This document shows, piece by piece, positions 7,631 to 16,514 of a stretch of 35,880 nt of DNA. Source of the stretch: Prevotellaceae bacterium UBA2448 (lineage in GTDB: Bacteria > Bacteroidota > Bacteroidia > Bacteroidales > Bacteroidaceae); assembly GCA_002342585.1 (NCBI GenBank), contig DDQG01000034.1, positions 1 through 35,880 on the forward strand, given 5' to 3'. The translations under genes and the position numbers were made by a program. Each line of letters begins with the position of its first letter. Positions within the stretch are counted from its first letter, which is position 1. The notes under the pieces were generated by a model. It was given only the letters and a program-made list of their open reading frames with translations. It did no database searches and was not told the DNA's origin.

Positions 7631-8861
7631 AGCGCATAGTCTTTGAGGGGTTGGAAATACTGATAAGGTGGGACGATCCGAAGATGACCACCGAGGTAAT
7701 TATTATCGTGATGATATTTATAATCAGGATATATAAGTAGTTTATCTGGATAGGAACATAAGAGATGTAATAGACCGAAGCATCGAGACGTACTACGTGG
7801 AAAAACTGCTGCAGGTAGCAGAGCAGAAAACCAACAATATTTCCGATGATAAGTCCTTTGCCCACAAGGAGAATGGCGAAGTTGGCAAAGACACGACGAA
7901 TGCTGAAGTTGGTAGCTCCGAGTGCCTTGAATATTCCTATCATATTGATCTTGTCGAGCATGATGATAAGGAGTCCGCTGACTACTGTAAACACACTTAC
8001 ACAAATCATAAGAATGATTATCATGACAACATTCATATCGAGTACGGAAAGCCAGGAGAAGGTATGTGGAGCCAGTTCGCGAATGCTATACACTCCATAA
8101 ATAACACCTTTGCTATCCGGATGGTTGTTTATCTTCTGAGCCAAACTGAGTGTGACATCAGAGAGTTTTGAGAAGTCGTGAATAGTTATCTCATACCCAC
8201 TCGATTCTGTTTCATCCCACCCGTTAAGTTTTTGAACAGTACGTATATCTGTCATAGCATAGGAACTGTCGTAATCCGACATATTTGTCTGGAAAATACC
8301 GCAGATGCGAAAACGTCGAGCCTTCATCGACTGGGATGAGAGGAAATAGGCAAACACCCTATCGCCCACTTTCAGTTGCAACTGATCAGCTACACGACGA
8401 GAGATAAGCAGTTGGGTAGAGGCTGGTTGAGGTAAGTTACCTTCCACAAGTGAAGAAGCCAGAAAGGCTGTGTCGTATTCGGCAGAGAGTCCCTTGAAAG
8501 TAATGCCACAGAAGTCAGAATTGGTCTTCAGAAGTCCCATCTTCAGGGCAAACCGTTGTACATGATCTACTTCGGGAAAACTGCGAACAATCTTCAGCAG
8601 ACTATCTCCCGTCTGCACAGGGAGCATTTGACGATTATGGTCGTAAGTAAGGGAAAGGAGTTGGATGTGAGAACCGAATCCTGTCACTTTGTTCGACACC
8701 TCACTTTTGAATCCCAGAACTACCGATAGAGACACAATCATCACGGCAATGCCGATAGCTATTCCGGCAAGGGCTATACGAACAGCAGGGCGAGAATATT
8801 TTTTCCCGCCCTCTGCATCATCTGAATAAAGTTTTTGTGCTATGAATAACTCAAAATTCAT
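7623..8861 (-). CDS. LolC/LolE-like FtsX-family permease
   Basis: The 412-residue inner-membrane protein has the MacB/FtsX layout: one transmembrane helix at residues 27-50, a periplasmic domain of about 220 residues, and three C-terminal helices (about 275-300, 315-348 and 375-397). The segment G-I-F-K-A-L-G-A before the third helix is typical of FtsX permeases. The family extracts lipoproteins from the inner membrane with a LolD ATPase. No ATPase gene is in this window. It overlaps the aminotransferase by four bases and nnrD by eight, indicating co-transcription. Confidence 0.88.
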   Translation of the reverse strand: MNFELFIAQKLYSDDAEGGKKYSRPAVRIALAGIAIGIAVMIVSLSVVLGFKSEVSNKVTGFGSHIQLLSLTYDHNRQMLPVQTGDSLLKIVRSFPEVDHVQRFALKMGLLKTNSDFCGITFKGLSAEYDTAFLASSLVEGNLPQPASTQLLISRRVADQLQLKVGDRVFAYFLSSQSMKARRFRICGIFQTNMSDYDSSYAMTDIRTVQKLNGWDETESSGYEITIHDFSKLSDVTLSLAQKINNHPDSKGVIYGVYSIRELAPHTFSWLSVLDMNVVMIIILMICVSVFTVVSGLLIIMLDKINMIGIFKALGATNFSIRRVFANFAILLVGKGLIIGNIVGFLLCYLQQFFHVVRLDASVYYISYVPIQINYLYILIINIITIIITSVVIFGSSHLISISNPSKTMRYE

Positions 8862-10057
8862 TCTGTCCGTCCTGGATATGCCTCTAAGGCTTTACGAAGC
8901 ACGAAGAGAGCACGGATAAGGTCTTCCTTCTTCAACACATAAGCAATACGAACTTCGTTCTTTCCAGCTCCTGGTGTAGTATAGAAACCGGAAGCAGGAG
9001 CCATCATGACTGTTTCGCCTTCATAGTTGAAACTCTCAAGACACCAAGCGCAGAACTTCTCGCAGTCGTCAACCGGCAATTTTGCAACTGTATAGAAAGC
9101 ACCCATTGGTATAGGAGAATAAACTCCTGGGATGCGGTTGAGCCCGTCGATAAGGCACTTGCGTCGTTCCACATATTCGTCATAAACCTCACGAGAATAG
9201 TCCTCAGGAGCATCAAGCGATGCCTCTGCAGCTATCTGACCGATGAGTGGTGGAGAAAGACGAGCCTGACAGAATTTCATCACAGCCTTACGGATTTCCG
9301 GATTCTTAGTGATTAGAGCTCCGATACGGATTCCACACTCTGAATAACGTTTGCTGACAGAGTCGATAAGAACTACGTTCTGTTCTATGCCCTCCAGGTG
9401 GCAAGCAGATATATATGGAGAACCAGTATAGATGAATTCGCGATATACCTCATCGGAGAAAAGATAGAGGTCGTACTTCTTCACGAGGTCGCGAATCTGA
9501 TTCATCTCTCTGCGAGTATAGAGGTAACCTGTAGGGTTGTTAGGATTACAGATAAGGATGGCACGAGTGCGTTCGTTAATCAGTTCCTCGAATTTCTCTA
9601 CCTTCGGAAGTGAAAAACCTTCCTCGATAGTAGTAGCGATAGTTCTGATTACAGCACCTGCAGATATAGCGAATGCCATGTAGTTTGCATATGCTGGTTC
9701 TGGCACGATAATTTCGTCGCCCGGATTCAGACAAGCCAAGAATGAGAAAAGCACAGCCTCCGAACCTCCTGAAGTGATGATGATATCGTCGGCAGTCAGG
9801 TTGATATCGTACTTCGCGTAGTACTTACACAGTTTTTCTCTGTAAGAACGATATCCCTGTGAAGGGCTGTACTCCAACACCTTGCGGTCGATGTTCTTGA
9901 TAGCATCAATTGCCACCTGTGGTGTTGGAAGGTCTGGCTGACCGATATTCAGGTGGTAAACATGTACGCCACGTTTCTTAGCTGCTTCAGCAAGTGGAGC
10001 TAACTTTCGAATTGGCGAACTAGGCATTTCCGTGCCTCGAATTGATATTTTGGGCAT
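8858..10057 (-). CDS. Class I/II pyridoxal-phosphate aminotransferase
   Basis: The 399-residue protein has all fold-type I aminotransferase landmarks: N-P-N-N-P-T-G (171-177), the D-E-V-Y PLP contact (202-205), Schiff-base lysine K236 in S-V-S-K-R, and G-I-R-I-G (242-246). Substrate is most likely aspartate or another common amino acid, but sequence alone does not settle it. It is first in the minus-strand set and has its own promoter (complement of 10078-10085). Confidence 0.9.
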   Translation of the reverse strand: MPKISIRGTEMPSSPIRKLAPLAEAAKKRGVHVYHLNIGQPDLPTPQVAIDAIKNIDRKVLEYSPSQGYRSYREKLCKYYAKYDINLTADDIIITSGGSEAVLFSFLACLNPGDEIIVPEPAYANYMAFAISAGAVIRTIATTIEEGFSLPKVEKFEELINERTRAILICNPNNPTGYLYTRREMNQIRDLVKKYDLYLFSDEVYREFIYTGSPYISACHLEGIEQNVVLIDSVSKRYSECGIRIGALITKNPEIRKAVMKFCQARLSPPLIGQIAAEASLDAPEDYSREVYDEYVERRKCLIDGLNRIPGVYSPIPMGAFYTVAKLPVDDCEKFCAWCLESFNYEGETVMMAPASGFYTTPGAGKNEVRIAYVLKKEDLIRALFVLRKALEAYPGRTE

Positions 10058-10077
10058 AATTTTTATAAAATTTCGTG

Positions 10078-10085
10078 CAAAGGTA
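10078..10085 (-). promoter_or_regulatory. -7 box TACCTTTG of the minus-strand four-gene set
   Basis: Perfect TAnnTTTG on the complement strand, about 21 bases before the aminotransferase ATG. A TTG at the complement of 10110-10112 is the only -33 candidate, and its spacer (24) is long. The 99-base gap also holds the relA promoter in the other direction. Confidence 0.6.
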
Positions 10086-10130
10086 GCGACTTAATTAAAA
10101 ATTATAAAGCAAAAAGTAAAATTTATTACG

Positions 10131-10138
10131 TAACTTCG
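10131..10138 (+). promoter_or_regulatory. -7 box TAACTTCG of relA
   Basis: TAnnTTCG variant, 19 bases before the ATG at 10157. No clear TTG lies upstream. Confidence 0.4.
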
Positions 10139-10156
10139 CGGCAAAATCACACGAAG

Positions 10157-12376
10157 ATGGAGAATATTATCGGACTAACTGCTAACGAAAGGCAAAAGTT
10201 GAAAGATACTTTCCGCCATTTGCAAGATCTCGCAGAGGATTCTTTGCAGCCAGATGACTTCACAAAAGTAAGACATCTGCTGGAGGATATTGCCGATGGC
10301 GAAATGTTCCAGCGAAACAGTTTCGGACTCCATCCCCTACTCTTCGACATGCAGACATCGGTCATTCTGGCTGAAGAGATAGGTCTGAACAGAGCCAGTC
10401 TGCTCGCTGTGATGCTTCATAATTATGTGACTAAGGACAGCAAGAGCATGGCTGCAGTCAAGAAACTCTTTGGCAGCGATGTGGCAAACATAATTAGCGG
10501 TCTGAATAAAGTAAACGAGATTTACGGCAAAACTCCAGTTGTAGAAACTGAGAACTTCCGCGATCTGATTCTCTCGTTTGCCGAAGACATGAGGGTTATC
10601 TTCATCATCATTGCAAGCAGGGTAAACCTGATGCGCCAAATAAAAAACAAAGGCACAGAGGAAGAGCGTCAGAAAGTGGCTCAGGAAGCCAGCGTGCTCT
10701 ATGCCCCCCTTGCCCATAAACTGGGTCTCTACCTGATAAAGCGCGAACTGGAAGACTTGAGTTTGAAATACCTCCAACCCGATGTGTATTACCTGATTAA
10801 GGAAAAACTGAGTCAGACCCGCCAGTCGCGCGACCTCTACATAGCTAATTTCATCAAGCCTGTAGAAGAAAAACTGAAAGCTGCAGGACTGAAATTCCAT
10901 ATAAAGGGTCGTACGAAAAGTATTCACTCCATCTGGCAGAAGATGCAGAAACAGAAATGCCAGTTTGAGGGTATTTACGACCTGTTTGCCATCAGAGTGA
11001 TTCTCGACAGCGAACTAGAAAAGGAGAAGCAGGACTGCTGGCAGGTTTTCTCTATCGTTACAGATATGTACCGCCCAAATCCGAAACGACTCAGAGACTG
11101 GTTGAGTGTTCCGAAATCGAACGGATATGAGAGTCTCCACATTACCGTAATGGGACCGGAAGGAAAATGGGTAGAGGTGCAAATCCGTACCGAGAGGATG
11201 GACGAAGTGGCAGAACGAGGACTCGCTGCCCATTGGAGATATAAGGGTGTAAAGGACTCTGGAACAAAACTCGAAGAATGGTTGAAAGATGTACGTTCAG
11301 CACTTGAGAATCAGTCAACAAGCGACGAACAGCTAATCAATCAGTTTAAGGTGGATTTGTACTCCGACGAAGTCTTTGTGTTCACTCCTAAGGGCGACCT
11401 TTTCAAGTTGCAGAAGGGAGCTACAGTCTTGGACTTTGCCTTCCATATTCACACGAATGTAGGTTGTAAATGTACTGGCGGACTGGTAAACGGCAAGAAC
11501 GTTCCTATCTATACTCGTCTGCAAAGTGGTGACCAGGTAGAGATTCTCACATCTAACAAACAGCTACCGAAACGCGATTGGCTCAATTTTGCAGTTACCA
11601 CAAAGGCTCGAAACAAAATTCGTCAGAGTCTGCACGAACAAGAAGCAAAGAATGTCGCTTTTGCGAAGGAAGATCTGGAACGCAAATTCAAACACCATAA
11701 AATAGAACCCGATGAAGGTACTCTGATGAGGATGGTTAAGAAGTTGGGCTACAAGCAGATGAACGACTTCTACAAAGCCATCGCAGAGAGCTCGTTGGAC
11801 AGCGCTTATGTTGTCGATAAATACAAAGAACAGGTAGATCGAGAGAATAACCCTACCCAATACTCTACAGAAAACCGTAGTGCCGACGGATTTGTACACA
11901 ATGTTGCTGATATCCAGCCGGAGAAGTCTGCCGACGTATTGGTTATCGACAATAGCGTAAAGGGTGTGGAATACTCACTTGCCAAGTGTTGCAACCCTAT
12001 CTACGGAGATGACGTCTTCGGTTTTGTAACCGTCAACCGTGGTATAAAGATACATCGCACCAACTGTCCGAATGCCGAACGACTGAAAGAGAAGATGAGT
12101 TACCGAGTGATTCGTGCTCAATGGGCAGGCAAAGGTAGCAGTCAGTATGCTGTATCGCTCCATGTGGTTGGAAACGATGACATTGGCATTGTGAACAACC
12201 TTACTTCTATAATAAATAAGGAGAAGAACATAGTGCTTCGAGGCATCAGCATACAAAGTAGCGAGGACGGACTGTTCTCAGGTACTCTGACCGTGATGAT
12301 TGACGACAACAAACAGATTGAGCAACTCATCAAGAGACTGCAGACAGTAAAAGGAATCAAGAACATATCAAGATAA
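10157..12376 (+). CDS. relA: RelA/SpoT-family (p)ppGpp synthetase with degenerate hydrolase domain
   Basis: The 739-residue long RSH protein shows the full order: HD-like domain (about 45-190), synthetase (about 245-360), TGS (about 403-465), helical and Cys-pair region (A-K-C-C-N-P), and a C-terminal ACT. The synthetase looks intact: G-R-T-K-S, Y-D-L-F-A-I-R, P-K-S-N-G-Y-E-S-L-H, V-E-V-Q-I-R-T (339-345) and A-A-H-W. The hydrolase metal site is broken. H59 and H88 remain, but the HD Asp is N89, the E-D pair that follows is T-K, and the A-D-R Asp is S154. It should therefore make but not degrade (p)ppGpp. The synthetase charge motif is R-L-R-D (311-314), closer to R-x-K-D of bifunctional Rel than to E-x-D-D of Escherichia coli RelA. 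Six bases separate it from rlmH. Confidence 0.93.
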   Translation: MENIIGLTANERQKLKDTFRHLQDLAEDSLQPDDFTKVRHLLEDIADGEMFQRNSFGLHPLLFDMQTSVILAEEIGLNRASLLAVMLHNYVTKDSKSMAAVKKLFGSDVANIISGLNKVNEIYGKTPVVETENFRDLILSFAEDMRVIFIIIASRVNLMRQIKNKGTEEERQKVAQEASVLYAPLAHKLGLYLIKRELEDLSLKYLQPDVYYLIKEKLSQTRQSRDLYIANFIKPVEEKLKAAGLKFHIKGRTKSIHSIWQKMQKQKCQFEGIYDLFAIRVILDSELEKEKQDCWQVFSIVTDMYRPNPKRLRDWLSVPKSNGYESLHITVMGPEGKWVEVQIRTERMDEVAERGLAAHWRYKGVKDSGTKLEEWLKDVRSALENQSTSDEQLINQFKVDLYSDEVFVFTPKGDLFKLQKGATVLDFAFHIHTNVGCKCTGGLVNGKNVPIYTRLQSGDQVEILTSNKQLPKRDWLNFAVTTKARNKIRQSLHEQEAKNVAFAKEDLERKFKHHKIEPDEGTLMRMVKKLGYKQMNDFYKAIAESSLDSAYVVDKYKEQVDRENNPTQYSTENRSADGFVHNVADIQPEKSADVLVIDNSVKGVEYSLAKCCNPIYGDDVFGFVTVNRGIKIHRTNCPNAERLKEKMSYRVIRAQWAGKGSSQYAVSLHVVGNDDIGIVNNLTSIINKEKNIVLRGISIQSSEDGLFSGTLTVMIDDNKQIEQLIKRLQTVKGIKNISR

Positions 12377-12382
12377 AGCGGA

Positions 12383-12856
12383 ATGAAGGCGACATTGATA
12401 GTTGTAGGCAAGACTGTGAGTAAGGAACTCACCCATCTGATTGATGATTATGCAAGCAGGCTGACCCACTATCTGCCGTTCGACATCATCACCATTCCCG
12501 AACTGAAGAATACGAAGTCGCTATCTGCCGAACAACAAAAGACAGCTGAGGGCGAACTAATTCTCAAACAGTTGCAAGGTGGTGATTATGTAGTTCTTCT
12601 TGACGAACACGGTTCAGAACGTCGTAGTGTTGACTTCGCTGCTTGGGTAGAAAAACGTCATCAGACAGTAAGCAAACGACTGGTTTTCATCATAGGCGGT
12701 CCCTACGGATTCTCTCCTGCCGTTTACGACAAGGCACAGGAGAAAATCAGTCTGTCGAAGATGACCTTCTCACACCAGATGATTCGGCTCATATTCGTAG
12801 AACAACTATATAGGGCAATGACAATAATTAAAAACGAACCATATCATCATGAATAA
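12383..12856 (+). CDS. rlmH: 23S rRNA pseudouridine-1915 N3-methyltransferase
   Basis: The 157-residue SPOUT methyltransferase uses S-adenosylmethionine to methylate the pseudouridine of helix 69. The SAM-pocket motif G-G-P-Y-G-F is at 105-110, L-L-D-E-H-G at 72-77, and the knot-forming S-H-Q-M-I-R-L-I-F-V-E-Q-L-Y-R-A segment near the C-terminus is conserved. Length is typical. It lies six bases after relA and overlaps the next gene by eight bases. Confidence 0.95.
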   Translation: MKATLIVVGKTVSKELTHLIDDYASRLTHYLPFDIITIPELKNTKSLSAEQQKTAEGELILKQLQGGDYVVLLDEHGSERRSVDFAAWVEKRHQTVSKRLVFIIGGPYGFSPAVYDKAQEKISLSKMTFSHQMIRLIFVEQLYRAMTIIKNEPYHHE

Positions 12857-14174
12857 GATACAACATATTCTCACTTCGTTTTCCATGGAAAACACAGCAA
12901 TTCTCGTGCTTTCCGTTTTCCTTCTCTTTGCCTGCAAAGGCGAGGACAGAAGTCACGAATACGAATCTCTTACAGCTCACAACACTTGGATGTTCGGAGT
13001 GATGAAAGATAAATATCTCTTCGGAGATAACATCCAGGAGCAGGACTACAAGAAATACTTCCAAACAAGTACTAATTTCTTCAAAACCCTCGTATCTTCG
13101 GCTTCTACAACAGATTCCTGGTCTTACATCCTGGTTGATAGTGCTGCTACCGACCCGCATGTACGCAATAGCTTCAACCACCTGGATTCCTATGGTATTG
13201 ATTTCAGAGTTGTGACAGACCCAACGAAGACAACTTCCCGTTCGATGGCGAGAATAACATATATCGTTGATGAATCCCCTGCTGCCGATGCTGGACTGAG
13301 TCGCAACACCTTCATTTCCTTTGTCGATGGTACAAGGATTACTTCCTCAAACGCAAGTAAATACCTCGTAAACGGTACAAACCACAAGATTATCTTTCAC
13401 CATATCGACACACTCGAGACAGGAGAATATGTGTGGACCGACACAATTGAAGTAGATCTCTCGCCTTCTGAGAAAGTGGTAGAACCCGCATTCCCTGTGT
13501 CAACTGTGGTTCAGTATAAAGGTACGAAAGTAGCCTATCTGATGTCAACCCGTTTGGTTCCCTACCCCGACGAAGAAGTTTCCTACGGCACAGTATTCGA
13601 AGACGACCTGAAATCGAAAATGCAAATTATCATTTCCGAAAATCCCAAGGATTTCATTCTCGACCTGCGACTCTGCAATTACGGAACTATCGATATGGCA
13701 CAACTCCTTGCCAGCTACATAGTGCCTACAGCAAAGAAAGAAGAAGTATTCCTGAAGACCATCTGGAACTCCCGTTATGCTGAAAACAACCGTATTTACT
13801 TCTACGACAAGACTGTTCAGAGTCTCGAACTCTCACGCATATATGTAATAATGAGTGGCAACACCCAGGGAGCTGCCGAATGGCTTATTCGTGCTTTGCA
13901 ACAGACTCTGGGGACTGAAAACGTTATCACCATTGGCGAGAACTCAATGGGTCAGAGCATGATGACTCAGTTTGTAGTTGCTGGCTACGGACATAAACTC
14001 TATCCTTCAGTTTGTCACGTAACAGATGCCTCGAACAACACATCTTACAGTTCTATTACAGTCAACAAATCTGTCAACGAAAACGCCACTAATAATTGGT
14101 TGGAGATGAAAGATTTCGGCAATCCGTCAGAACTGCTTTTCTCCACAGCTTTATCTCTTATTTTTGACGAGTAA
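12849..14174 (+). CDS. S41-peptidase-like lipoprotein lacking catalytic residues
   Basis: The 441-residue product has a lipoprotein signal ending in L-L-F-A-C (Cys 29). The layout is that of Bacteroidetes S41 (C-terminal processing peptidase) proteins: an N-terminal helical part, a PDZ-like segment at about 130-175 (S-P-A-A-D-A-G-L), and an S41 fold at about 215-400 with F-I-L-D-L-R. At the active site the usual T-A-S-A-S-E is T-Q-G-A-A-E (339-344). The usual G-K after the next strand is G-Q (368-369). Both catalytic Ser and Lys are therefore missing, and I expect a non-proteolytic, possibly ligand-binding role. I use the first ATG because M-N-K gives the positively charged n-region. The alternative at 12885 starts M-E-N. 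Confidence 0.78.
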   Translation: MNKIQHILTSFSMENTAILVLSVFLLFACKGEDRSHEYESLTAHNTWMFGVMKDKYLFGDNIQEQDYKKYFQTSTNFFKTLVSSASTTDSWSYILVDSAATDPHVRNSFNHLDSYGIDFRVVTDPTKTTSRSMARITYIVDESPAADAGLSRNTFISFVDGTRITSSNASKYLVNGTNHKIIFHHIDTLETGEYVWTDTIEVDLSPSEKVVEPAFPVSTVVQYKGTKVAYLMSTRLVPYPDEEVSYGTVFEDDLKSKMQIIISENPKDFILDLRLCNYGTIDMAQLLASYIVPTAKKEEVFLKTIWNSRYAENNRIYFYDKTVQSLELSRIYVIMSGNTQGAAEWLIRALQQTLGTENVITIGENSMGQSMMTQFVVAGYGHKLYPSVCHVTDASNNTSYSSITVNKSVNENATNNWLEMKDFGNPSELLFSTALSLIFDE

Positions 14175-14207
14175 GACAATTTGTCAGACTAAAAATGACG
14201 ATTTGTC
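14175..14207 (+). promoter_or_regulatory. Paired palindromic boxes upstream of clpB (candidate operator)
   Basis: GACAATTTGTC at 14175-14185 is a perfect palindrome around one base. GACGATTTGTC at 14197-14207 repeats it with one change. The start-to-start distance is 22 bases, about two helical turns, so both would face the same side of the DNA. An alternative reading is TGTCA-N9/10-TGACG between them. It lies about 70 bases before clpB. No HrcA CIRCE element is present. Confidence 0.5.
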
Positions 14208-14275
14208 GCATTTTTCTCTGTGGTATGTTGGTTGTTCACGGAGAGGTCAGATTATTAACTTAAAAAATTTGACCT

Positions 14276-16360
14276 ATGAACATCAACAATCAGCAAAATC
14301 AACCGCAAGACGAACGTGAGGTTCTGGAGAAATACGCTACAAACCTTATCGAACTCGCACGCAACGGCAAACTGGACCCTGTAATAGGTCGTGATGAGGA
14401 AATCCGACGAATATTGCAGATTCTTTCTCGCCGTACAAAAAACAATCCTATCCTTATCGGAGAACCAGGTACAGGTAAAACCGCTATCGTAGAGGGACTA
14501 GCAGGTCGAATCCTACGAGGCGATGTTCCTGACAATCTGAAAGACAAACAACTCTATAGCCTTGATATGGGTGCACTTATCGCAGGTGCTAAGTATCAGG
14601 GGGAGTTTGAGGAACGACTGAAGGGAGTCATCAATGCCGTAGTGAAGAGCAACGGACAAATCATCCTCTTTATAGATGAAATACACACTCTTGTAGGTGC
14701 AGGACAGAGTCAGGGAGCTATGGATGCCGCCAACATTCTGAAACCAGCTCTGGCTCGAGGCGAACTTCGTAGCATCGGTGCCACTACCCTCGACGAGTAC
14801 CAGAAGTATTTCGAAAAGGATAAAGCCCTCGAACGCCGATTCCAAACCGTTATGGTAAACGAACCGGATGTACTCTCCAGCATCTCCATCCTGAGAGGCC
14901 TAAAGGAGAGATACGAAAACCACCACAAAGTGCGTATCAAGGACGAGGCAATCATCTCAGCTGTAGAACTTTCCAACCGTTACATTACCGAACGATTCCT
15001 GCCTGATAAGGCTATCGACCTTATGGATGAGGCTGCTGCAAAACTCCGTATGGAACGCGATTCTGTGCCTGAAGCCCTCGATGAGTTGAGTCGACGTATT
15101 AAGCAATTGGAGATCGAACGCGAAGCTATAAAGCGTGAAAACGACAAAGAGAAACTAGAGGAGTTAAACAATGTAATAGCAACTCTTAAAACCGACGAAC
15201 AGAAGCAGAAAGAGAAGTGGGAAGGCGAACGAGCTCTTCTCAATCAGATTCAGGCAGACAAGCAACAGATAGAGAATCTGAAGTTTGAAGCCGACAAAGC
15301 AGAACGTGCCGGAGACTATGCAAAAGTAGCTGAAATCCGATACGGAAAACTGCAACATCTAGAGGAAGACATAAAGACCATACAAACAAAACTCTCTGAA
15401 GCACAGGACGGTAATGCTATGGTGAAAGAGGAAGTGACAAGCGACGATATAGCCGATGTAGTAAGTCGTTGGACAGGCATTCCTGTTAGCAAGATGCAGA
15501 TGTCGGAACGCAAGAAACTGCTCAACCTCGAAACAGAACTCCACAAACGAGTAATCGGTCAGGACAAAGCCATTCAGGCTGTTAGCGATGCTGTTCGACG
15601 CAGTCGTGCCGGACTCCAAGATCCGAAGCGCCCTATCGGTTCGTTTATCTTCCTCGGTACTACAGGTGTGGGAAAGACCGAACTGGCAAAGGCACTTGCC
15701 GACTACCTCTTCGACGACGAAACGATGATGACCCGAATCGATATGTCTGAGTATCAGGAGAAACATACCGTGAGCCGACTCGTCGGAGCTCCTCCGGGAT
15801 ATATCGGATACGAGGAAGGCGGACAACTCACCGAAGCAGTACGCAGAAAGCCATATTCCGTAGTGCTTTTTGACGAGATAGAGAAAGCTCACCCAGATGT
15901 GTTCAACGTACTGTTGCAGGTTCTCGACGACGGACGTCTTACCGACAACAAAGGTCGTACAGTAAACTTCAAGAACACCATCATCATCATGACTAGCAAT
16001 GCTCCTCGTGAATCCCTGATGAACATCTTCCGTCCGGAGTTCCTCAACCGAGTAGATGAGATAATCGAATTCACAGCTCTTGGCGAAGCAGAAATTCGTC
16101 AGATCGTGAAACTGCAGATAGACAAAGTCGTCAAGATGGTAGCTGAAAACGGCATCACCCTCTCTGTCGATGATAAGGCAGTCGATTTCATAGCTCGCGT
16201 CGGATTCGATCCACAGTTCGGAGCACGTCCAGTGAAACGAGCTATTCAGGAACAGATGCTCAACGAACTCTCAAAGAAGATGTTGAGTGGCGAGATAGAC
16301 CGCGAAAAAGCTATTCTCATCACAGCCGACGACAACAAGTTAGTGTTTAAGTCTGAATAA
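14276..16360 (+). CDS. clpB: ClpB-type disaggregase without N-terminal domain
   Basis: The 694-residue Hsp100 ATPase rescues aggregated proteins with DnaK. AAA1 has Walker A G-E-P-G-T-G-K-T (62-69), pore loop A-K-Y-Q-G-E and arginine fingers E-R-R-F. A coiled-coil M-domain follows (about 275-400). AAA2 has G-T-T-G-V-G-K-T (about 461-468), pore loop G-Y-I-G-Y and R-P-E-F-L-N-R. Typical ClpB is about 860 residues. Here the whole substrate-binding N domain (about 150 residues) is absent, and the protein begins a few residues before AAA1. In AAA2 the usual stretch of about 20 residues between T-S-N and F-R-P-E-F is shortened to A-P-R-E-S-L-M-N-I. Only 100 bases precede it, so there is no room for a lost N-domain exon. 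Confidence 0.92.
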   Translation: MNINNQQNQPQDEREVLEKYATNLIELARNGKLDPVIGRDEEIRRILQILSRRTKNNPILIGEPGTGKTAIVEGLAGRILRGDVPDNLKDKQLYSLDMGALIAGAKYQGEFEERLKGVINAVVKSNGQIILFIDEIHTLVGAGQSQGAMDAANILKPALARGELRSIGATTLDEYQKYFEKDKALERRFQTVMVNEPDVLSSISILRGLKERYENHHKVRIKDEAIISAVELSNRYITERFLPDKAIDLMDEAAAKLRMERDSVPEALDELSRRIKQLEIEREAIKRENDKEKLEELNNVIATLKTDEQKQKEKWEGERALLNQIQADKQQIENLKFEADKAERAGDYAKVAEIRYGKLQHLEEDIKTIQTKLSEAQDGNAMVKEEVTSDDIADVVSRWTGIPVSKMQMSERKKLLNLETELHKRVIGQDKAIQAVSDAVRRSRAGLQDPKRPIGSFIFLGTTGVGKTELAKALADYLFDDETMMTRIDMSEYQEKHTVSRLVGAPPGYIGYEEGGQLTEAVRRKPYSVVLFDEIEKAHPDVFNVLLQVLDDGRLTDNKGRTVNFKNTIIIMTSNAPRESLMNIFRPEFLNRVDEIIEFTALGEAEIRQIVKLQIDKVVKMVAENGITLSVDDKAVDFIARVGFDPQFGARPVKRAIQEQMLNELSKKMLSGEIDREKAILITADDNKLVFKSE

Positions 16361-16387
16361 CTTATATACTATCATCATCTCCGTAAT

Positions 16388-16427
16388 GCACCCTGAGACC
16401 CAACCCGTCTCGGGGTGCTTTGTTTTT
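16388..16427 (+). terminator. Intrinsic terminator of clpB
   Basis: GCACCCTGAGAC (16388-16399) pairs with GTCTCGGGGTGC (16407-16418), a 12-bp stem with one T-G pair, followed by TTTGTTTTT. Confidence 0.9.
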
Positions 16428-16457
16428 CAATATAATATAAATAATGTAAAAGGAATA

Positions 16458-16487
16458 TTGAAAAATCCGTGAATTTTCGTACCTTTG
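16458..16487 (+). promoter_or_regulatory. Promoter of the NodB-like gene (TTG-19-TACCTTTG)
   Basis: TTG at 16458-16460 and TACCTTTG at 16480-16487, 27 bases before the ATG at 16515. Confidence 0.7.
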
Positions 16488-16514
16488 CAACCGAATCGGA
16501 AATAGGTAAAAAGG

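Noticed and set aside
14175..14207. CIRCE/HrcA operator before clpB
   Set aside because: The CIRCE sequence TTAGCACTC-N9-GAGTGCTAA is not present. The palindromes are of another type.
14175..14275. A lost ClpB N domain or frameshift upstream of clpB
   Set aside because: Only 100 bases separate the genes and they hold the palindromes. No N-domain-like translation was seen in any frame.
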